Assembly (NCBI GenBank): GCA_964371355.1
Contig: CAYJMG010000003.1
Coordinates: 62,001-126,000 of the forward strand
Reading direction: 5' to 3'
DNA: 64,000 nt
From: JACRBR01 sp964371355
Lineage (GTDB): Bacteria > Chloroflexota > Dehalococcoidia > DSTF01 > JACRBR01
Below are positions 59,292 through 64,000 of this stretch, in pieces. Both the position numbers and the translations under genes were made by a program. The notes below the pieces were generated by a model, which worked only from the letters and a program-made list of their open reading frames with translations, searched no databases and was not told where the DNA came from. Within the stretch, counting starts at the first letter, position 1. The number at the start of each line of letters is the position of its first letter.

Positions 59292-59297
59292 AGTGTA
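59292..59297 (-). promoter_or_regulatory. Putative -10 box of a leaderless promoter (GT-C)
   Basis: TACACT on the minus strand, exactly six bases before GTG 59285. Confidence 0.5.
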
Positions 59298-59333
59298 GGT
59301 GACCGAACGCCGGTGTCGGCCCGATGCTTGACG

Positions 59334-60704
59334 TCAGCGCGCCCTGCGGTGCGCGCGCTGCTTGCGCCAGATCGAGAATCTCCGGCGCAGGCCGAAGCGC
59401 GCCTCGTAGTACGAGCGCGAGACGAACCAGTCGAGCGAATGCAGCGCGATCGGCAGGCGCTGCTCGTTGCGGCGCACGGGCGAGCTTGACGCGCCGGTGC
59501 AGTAGTCGATGAGCGGCGCCAGCGTGCGCTCCCACGTGTACTCCTCGCGGACCGCTTCGACGTTGCGGCGGCAGGCCGCGCGGTAGCCCGCGTCGCCCGC
59601 CAGCCGGTCGAGCGCGACCGTGAGCGCATCGAGGTCGCCCTCGGGTACCGCCGCGCCGAGCCCGCGCGCCTCGACCATCTCAGCCACCATGTCGCCCTGC
59701 GTGCAGACCAGCGGCAGGCCGGCCCAGAAGCAGTCCAGGTAGCGCACGCGGAACGAGAACCGCGTCTCCAGGCTGTCGTAGTACGTACAGACGGCGACGT
59801 CCGACTCCAACAGGTACTGCTGGGTGTCCTCGTTGTTCGCCCACGTGAAGTTGAAGAAGACGTGCGTATCCAGGATTCCCAGCTCGCGGCAAAGGTCGAG
59901 CGCACGCTGGGTCGTGCCGCCGCCCAGGCCCTGCAGCGTCTTCGCGCCGTAACTGTCCGGGTGCTCGGTGCCCATGAAGAACAACCGCATGTTCGGATGC
60001 CGGTCCTTCAGGCGAGCGACGGCACGGAGCAGCAGGCCCATGTCGTACCAGTCGACGATGATGCCGTTCCAGATCATCACGAAGTCGCCGCGCCCGATGC
60101 CCGGCCACACGCCGCGCAGCAGCGGCACGCCCGCCACGGGCGGCGCCGGCCGGATGCCGATGGGCGCGATGCGGATCAGACCCTCCAGCGTGGGATCGCT
60201 GTCGAACGCGCGGGGCGTAATGAGCCCGGCCGTGCCCATGATGCCTGCAATGAGGTCGCGCTGCCGCACGTTCGAGCAGAGGATTGTGTCGGACGCGGCG
60301 ATCTGCGTGATGAGATCGCGGCGCTTCATGTCGATCCAGGCGCGGCGGTGCGACTCGCCAGGGTCGCGCTTCGTCATCTCCACCCACTCCGTGATGAATG
60401 GAGTGAACAGGTCGAGCACGAGGCGCGTGTTCCCCGCGAACGGCAGCATCTTCAGTGGGAAGCGCGTGCTGATGACGATGTCGTGCTCGCGCGTCAGCCG
60501 CCCGATGTTCGCGCCGTCGTGGCGGGTGAAGGCGAAGGGCACGGTCGCCGGGTCGAGGTCGGCCGGCGTCGTGCGCGGGATGGCGAGCGTCACCTGCGCG
60601 CCCGGGACACGCTCCTGCAGCACCCGCGCCATGTGGTAGCTGCGGATGCCGCCGCTGGCCATCGTGCCGCCCACCGTCGTGTGGCCCAGGACGAGGATCT
60701 TCAT
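59334..60704 (-). CDS. GT4-family glycosyltransferase
   Basis: 456 aa. It opens MKILVLGHTTVGGTMASGGI, then SYHMARVLQERVPGAQVTLA, a GT-B N-terminal domain with acceptor loop. The donor half has VMIWNGIIVDWYDMGLLL, RLFFMGTEHPDSYGAKTL and CTYYDSLETRFSFRVRYLDC, then LPLVCTQGDMVAEMVEARGLG. The usual GT4 E-x7-E is not obvious, because the end of the donor site is different (SLETRFSFR instead of PSLYEPFG). Start overlaps the stop of the upstream paralogue by four bases. Confidence 0.88.
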   Translation of the reverse strand: MKILVLGHTTVGGTMASGGIRSYHMARVLQERVPGAQVTLAIPRTTPADLDPATVPFAFTRHDGANIGRLTREHDIVISTRFPLKMLPFAGNTRLVLDLFTPFITEWVEMTKRDPGESHRRAWIDMKRRDLITQIAASDTILCSNVRQRDLIAGIMGTAGLITPRAFDSDPTLEGLIRIAPIGIRPAPPVAGVPLLRGVWPGIGRGDFVMIWNGIIVDWYDMGLLLRAVARLKDRHPNMRLFFMGTEHPDSYGAKTLQGLGGGTTQRALDLCRELGILDTHVFFNFTWANNEDTQQYLLESDVAVCTYYDSLETRFSFRVRYLDCFWAGLPLVCTQGDMVAEMVEARGLGAAVPEGDLDALTVALDRLAGDAGYRAACRRNVEAVREEYTWERTLAPLIDYCTGASSSPVRRNEQRLPIALHSLDWFVSRSYYEARFGLRRRFSIWRKQRAHRRAR

Positions 60705-62065
60705 TGCGCCGCCGAATGCCGCGGGGCCAGTCGCGCTCGCACCCGCTGACGCAGGCGGAAGCGCAGGAAGTGGTACGACTCCGACAGCAGCCAGTCAGCG
60801 CCGAGGCGTGCGATCGGTAGCAGGCGCGCATTGTGCAGCGCGGCCCGCGGTGCGCCCTCCCGGCAGTAGTCGATCAGCGGCCTCAGCGTCTCCTCCCACG
60901 CGAACGACGGCCGCAGCGCCTCGACGTTGCGCCGGCACCCTGCGCGGAAGGCGTCATCGGAGGCCAGCCGTCGCACCGCGGACACGATCGCGTCCACGTC
61001 GCGTTCGGGGACGCTGACGCCAAGCCCCCGCTTGTCGACCATCTCGGACACCACGTCGCCGCGCGTCGACACGATGGGCAGTCCTGCCCAGATCAGGTCG
61101 AGGAAGCGCACGCGGAACGAGAACCGCGTCTCCAGGTTGTCGAAGTACGTCGCGACACCGGCGTCCGCGTCGGCCAGATAGCGCTCCGCGGTCTCGTCAT
61201 CGGCCCAGCCGAAGTTGAAGAACACGTGCGTGTCCAGGATGCCCAGCTCCTGCGCCAGCTCGTACGCCGCTCGCACCGCCCCCCCGCCCATCCCCCGGAA
61301 GCGGCCGGCATCGAAGCTGTGGGGGTGCTCCGTACCCAGGAACACCAGCTTTACGTCGTCGCGCTCGCGGCTGAGCCGATGGACAGCGTGGATGAGCGAC
61401 GCGGCGTCGTACCACTCGATGATGGTGCCGTTCCAGAGCAGCAGCTTGTCGTCGGGGCGGATGCCGGGCACCGCGCCCTTCACGCCGCCACGCGCGGGCA
61501 GTGGCCGCGGCCGCACGCCGTACGGAGCGACGGCCAGCACGCTGCCCAGGCTGGTGTCGCAGTCGTACGTGTGGGCGCTGATGAGGCCCAGCGTACCCAT
61601 GATGCCGGCGTACAGGTCGCGCTGGCGCTCGTTCGCACACAGGACGAGGTCGGCGAGGGCGAGCTGCAGCAGCGTGTTCTTGCGCCGCGGCTCCAGCCAG
61701 ATGTTGCGATACGGCGGGTCTTGGGTGTTCTTCGAAAGTTCGAGCATCTCGGTGTAGCCCGGCGTGTACATGTCCAACACGATGCGCGTATCCGACGCCG
61801 CGGGCAGCAGCTTCAACGGAAACTTGGTCGTCACCACCACGTCCGAGGACTTCGTGAGCGAGATCATGTCGCGCTCTGAAGGACGCACGATCTCGAAGCA
61901 CTCCCGCGCGGGGTCGACATCGCACGGGGTGTGCGGCGAGATGGCCAGCGTGACGCGGGCATCGGGGAGCTGCTGTTGGAGCACGCGGGCGACGTGGTAG
62001 GCCCGGATGCCGGGGGCGGCCATCTTCGTGCCGATAACGGCGTTGGTGAGGATGGTGACGCGCAT
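60701..62065 (-). CDS. GT4-family glycosyltransferase
   Basis: 454 aa from ATG 62065. The opening MRVTILTNAVIGTKMAAPGI followed by AYHVARVLQQQLPDARVTLA parallels the two neighbours. The donor part has LLLWNGTIIEWYDAASLI, LVFLGTEHPHSFDAGRFRGM and YFDNLETRFSFRVRFLDLIW, then LPIVSTRGDVVSEMVDKRGLG. The same NLETRFSFR element replaces the usual GT4 nucleotide loop. The start overlaps the preceding stop by one base (TAATG), and the stop overlaps the next start, so the three are strictly co-translated. Confidence 0.88.
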   Translation of the reverse strand: MRVTILTNAVIGTKMAAPGIRAYHVARVLQQQLPDARVTLAISPHTPCDVDPARECFEIVRPSERDMISLTKSSDVVVTTKFPLKLLPAASDTRIVLDMYTPGYTEMLELSKNTQDPPYRNIWLEPRRKNTLLQLALADLVLCANERQRDLYAGIMGTLGLISAHTYDCDTSLGSVLAVAPYGVRPRPLPARGGVKGAVPGIRPDDKLLLWNGTIIEWYDAASLIHAVHRLSRERDDVKLVFLGTEHPHSFDAGRFRGMGGGAVRAAYELAQELGILDTHVFFNFGWADDETAERYLADADAGVATYFDNLETRFSFRVRFLDLIWAGLPIVSTRGDVVSEMVDKRGLGVSVPERDVDAIVSAVRRLASDDAFRAGCRRNVEALRPSFAWEETLRPLIDYCREGAPRAALHNARLLPIARLGADWLLSESYHFLRFRLRQRVRARLAPRHSAAQ

Positions 62066-63402
62066 TACTGGCTCAGCACCACGCCGACCGCACGCTGGGC
62101 CGCCCACTGCGCCCACGCCCCGGCCAGCATCGCCGTGCGCTTCCACTTCGGGAGGGCGCTGGTGCGCGGGTCGCGGCAGAACTCCACGAGGTCGCGCAGG
62201 GCGACCGTCCAGCTCATCTCCTTGTTCGCCTCGCGGATGTTGCGGCGGCACTCCTCGTAGTAGTCGGGGTCGCCCAGCAGGCGCAGGATCGCGCCCGCGA
62301 CGGCGTCGACGTCCTGCTGCGGGACGGCTTCGCCCATCCGCTTCTCGCGCACCATACCGGCCAGCACGTCACCCTCCGTGCAGATCAGCGGCACCTCGGC
62401 CCAGAACACGTCGACGAACCGCGTGCGCAGCGAGAAGTGCGTCTCCAGATTGTTGAAGTAGGTGCAGACGGCAAGGTCCGCCTCGAGCATGTAATCCTTC
62501 ATCCGCTCGTACGGCACCCAGGCCATATCGAAGAAGACGGTGTTGTTGTAGAGCCCCAGCTCGTTAGCCAGTTTCAGGGACTCCATATAGCGCAGGCCCA
62601 GGCCCATGCCCTGCAGCCCGGGGTAGGCGCCACCCACGAACACCAGCTTGATGTCGTCGCGCTCCTCCCGCACCTTCGCCATCGCCTGCAGCAGCGTGAT
62701 GGGGTCGTACCACTGCAGAATGCCGCCGTTCCACATGATGAGCCTGTCGGTCTCCTTGATGCCCGCGTATACGCCCTTCAGCGCCGGCTTCCCCTTCGGG
62801 CCCAGGGGGTCGGGGCGGATCCCATGCGGCGCCACGCCGATCATCCGCTTCAGCGAGGGGTCGTCGTCGTAGGCGATGGGGTCGATCAGGCCGAGCGCGA
62901 TCAGCGCGCCGATGTAGTAGTCACGCTGGCGATCGTTGGCGACGCTGATGTAGTCGGCGGAGACAAGCTCGGCGCCGACGCGGCGGCGGGCGCCGGCCAT
63001 GTACGTCTCACGGTAGCGCTTGTTCTTGCGCAGGTGGTCCCGCGACTGCTCCATCCACTCCAGGAAGTAAACGGTGTAGTAGTCGAGCACGAACGTCTTC
63101 CAGGGGAAGGCGGCGATGGCGTGGGGCGGGTAGTCGTTGGCGATGATGATGTCGTGCTGCATCATCAGCGCCAGCAGTGAGCGCCAGTTGTAGTAGGCGA
63201 CGCTGTAGGGCAGGCGAGAGGGGTCGTCAGGCGGGTCGCTGCCCTTCTGCAGCGCGAGCGTGATCTCGGCCTCGGGCAGCTCCTGGGCCAGCACCTCGAC
63301 CATGTGGCGGGTGCGGATGCCCGGGCTCGACATCTGGGCGCCAAAGGCCGACCGGCTGACGACGAGGATGCGCTTCCGCCCGCTGCCGTTGCTCTTCGCC
63401 AT
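62065..63402 (-). CDS. GT4-family glycosyltransferase
   Basis: 445 aa from ATG 63402; GTG 63408 is possible. The opening RKRILVVSRSAFGAQMSSPGI and RHMVEVLAQELPEAEITLAL is like that of its two downstream neighbours. The donor half reads LIMWNGGILQWYDPITLL, LVFVGGAYPGLQGMGLG and TYFNNLETHFSLRTRFVDVFW, then VPLICTEGDVLAGMVREKRMG. The three genes are clear tandem paralogues that have diverged. The sugar and acceptor cannot be told. A GT4 gene follows upstream. Confidence 0.88.
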   Translation of the reverse strand: MAKSNGSGRKRILVVSRSAFGAQMSSPGIRTRHMVEVLAQELPEAEITLALQKGSDPPDDPSRLPYSVAYYNWRSLLALMMQHDIIIANDYPPHAIAAFPWKTFVLDYYTVYFLEWMEQSRDHLRKNKRYRETYMAGARRRVGAELVSADYISVANDRQRDYYIGALIALGLIDPIAYDDDPSLKRMIGVAPHGIRPDPLGPKGKPALKGVYAGIKETDRLIMWNGGILQWYDPITLLQAMAKVREERDDIKLVFVGGAYPGLQGMGLGLRYMESLKLANELGLYNNTVFFDMAWVPYERMKDYMLEADLAVCTYFNNLETHFSLRTRFVDVFWAEVPLICTEGDVLAGMVREKRMGEAVPQQDVDAVAGAILRLLGDPDYYEECRRNIREANKEMSWTVALRDLVEFCRDPRTSALPKWKRTAMLAGAWAQWAAQRAVGVVLSQ

Positions 63403-63444
63403 CAGCACCGCCCTGCCACCGGTTCGCGCTCCGCGGCCTCAGCG

Positions 63445-64000
63445 TCAGCGCGCCGGCCACTCGATGCGGGAGACAATGTTCGCCCAACTATACATATCGA
63501 GGAACGGCGCGGGTACGTTACCGGACTTGACGTGGCGGGGCGCCGCCAGCGCGGCCGCGAAAGCATCCCAGCCGTCCTCGAAGGACAGCAGCTCCCCGCA
63601 AACCGCGCGGTCAATGCCCTCCGCACCCATGGTCGTCGAAACGACAGGCGTGGCGCAGGCGATGCTCTCCAGGATCTTCAGCCGCGTCCCGCCGCCGCTC
63701 ACGACCGGCACGGCCACCGCGTCCGCCGCGTTCACGTAGGGCGCCATCGCCGGGACCGCGCCCGTGTACCGGAGCCGCGGGTGGGAGTACAGCCATGCGG
63801 CCTCCTCGTGGTTCTTGCCCGCGACCACGAACTGGTAGTCGAGGCCCGCACGGTCCAGCCGCGGCAGCAGCTCCTGGTGGATGATGCGCAGGGCTTCCCC
63901 GTTGGGGGCATAGCCGAGCTGCCCGAAGAACAGCAACATCTTCGTGCCCTCGCCGATCGCGAGCTGCTCGCGGACGCGCGCCCCCGCCGCAGCGTCAGGA
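63445..64000 (-). CDS. GT4-family glycosyltransferase, C-terminal part (runs off the window)
   Basis: Open to the window edge; 185 residues visible, N-terminus missing. The C-terminal GT-B donor domain is seen: LLFFGQLGYAPNGEA, QFVVAGKNHEEAAWL, RYTGAVPAMAPYVNAADAVAVPVVS-like region and GGGTRLKILESIACATPVVST, then GAEGI. It has the classical GT4 ending with the invariant Glu in KILESIAC, unlike the three genes that follow it. The stop is TGA at 63447-63445. The start must be beyond 64000: the codons up to the edge are in frame and sensible (GARVREQLAIGEGTK). Confidence 0.87.
   Translation of the reverse strand, partial: PDAAAGARVREQLAIGEGTKMLLFFGQLGYAPNGEALRIIHQELLPRLDRAGLDYQFVVAGKNHEEAAWLYSHPRLRYTGAVPAMAPYVNAADAVAVPVVSGGGTRLKILESIACATPVVSTTMGAEGIDRAVCGELLSFEDGWDAFAAALAAPRHVKSGNVPAPFLDMYSWANIVSRIEWPAR

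Noticed and set aside
1..64000. Phage, integrative element, IS or CRISPR content
   Set aside because: No transposase, integrase with catalytic domain, capsid gene, cas gene or regular spacer array was seen. The two tRNAs have no flanking att-type duplications that I can find.

Overview
The window is high-GC chromosomal DNA, densely coded on both strands, with no phage, insertion sequence, CRISPR array or rRNA operon. The most likely source is a Chloroflexota bacterium, possibly Dehalococcoidia-like. The reasons are Thr/Pro-rich spacers on exported proteins and lipoproteins, very large PAS/GAF/GGDEF/HD-GYP sensors, many APH-fold phosphotransferases and SDR/acyl-CoA dehydrogenase genes, an aerobic TCA-type citrate synthase and SucC, and many start codons placed immediately downstream of a TANNNT box. 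This assignment is inference: there is no 16S gene or other phylogenetic marker here.

Layout. 0.3-3 kb: an ECF sigma factor fused to a zinc-finger anti-sigma-like segment, a membrane helix and a TP-rich tail, then a membrane diguanylate cyclase. 3-6.4 kb (minus): two APH-like kinases, a NudL-type CoA pyrophosphatase and an unknown protein. 6.6-11 kb: a 1463-aa GAF/PAS/GGDEF/GAF/HD-GYP protein, then tRNA-Ser(GCT). 11.2-13.7 kb: small proteins, a NarL-type regulator and a CheY-like receiver, with repeated CATAGGG-type inverted repeats. 13.7-19.8 kb: lipoproteins, a stand-alone recombinase-like SAM domain, a nitroreductase, an isopropylmalate-dehydrogenase-like enzyme and an S33 peptidase. 19.8-21.8 kb (minus): an arsenic operon, arsR-arsM-moaD-like-arsC. 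22-32 kb: a nucleotidyltransferase-like protein, sucC, GNAT pairs, a PadR/HAAS membrane module, Nudix, DUF1232, a HicB-DinB fusion, Ada and an M16 peptidase. 32.5-37.2 kb: a Wzm/Wzt-type ABC exporter with acetyl-, acyl- and methyltransferases, probably for a surface glycan. 37.3-45.8 kb: acyl-CoA dehydrogenase, DinB, methyltransferase, kinase, GNAT, polysaccharide deacetylase, MgtE-like transporter, a GH3 enzyme and tRNA-Thr(CGT). 46-50.5 kb: SDR, TetR, SDR, YCII and citrate synthase. 50.8-58 kb: a 2413-aa sensor with 13 PAS units, six of them in a regular 125-127-codon tandem array, ending in the same GGDEF-GAF-HD-GYP module as the first giant. 58-64 kb (minus): a GT-C-like membrane protein and four GT4 glycosyltransferases, the last running off the window.

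Two themes tie the region together. One is c-di-GMP signalling: one cyclase with a visible RxxD inhibitory site and two bifunctional giants without it. The other is the cell envelope: a glycan exporter, glycosyltransferases, a deacetylase, a GH3 enzyme and several lipoproteins. The strongest genome-wide signal is transcriptional. At ten genes a TANNNT hexamer lies exactly six bases before the start codon, which predicts leaderless mRNAs, and at the TetR gene a perfect 18-bp palindrome sits across that point.
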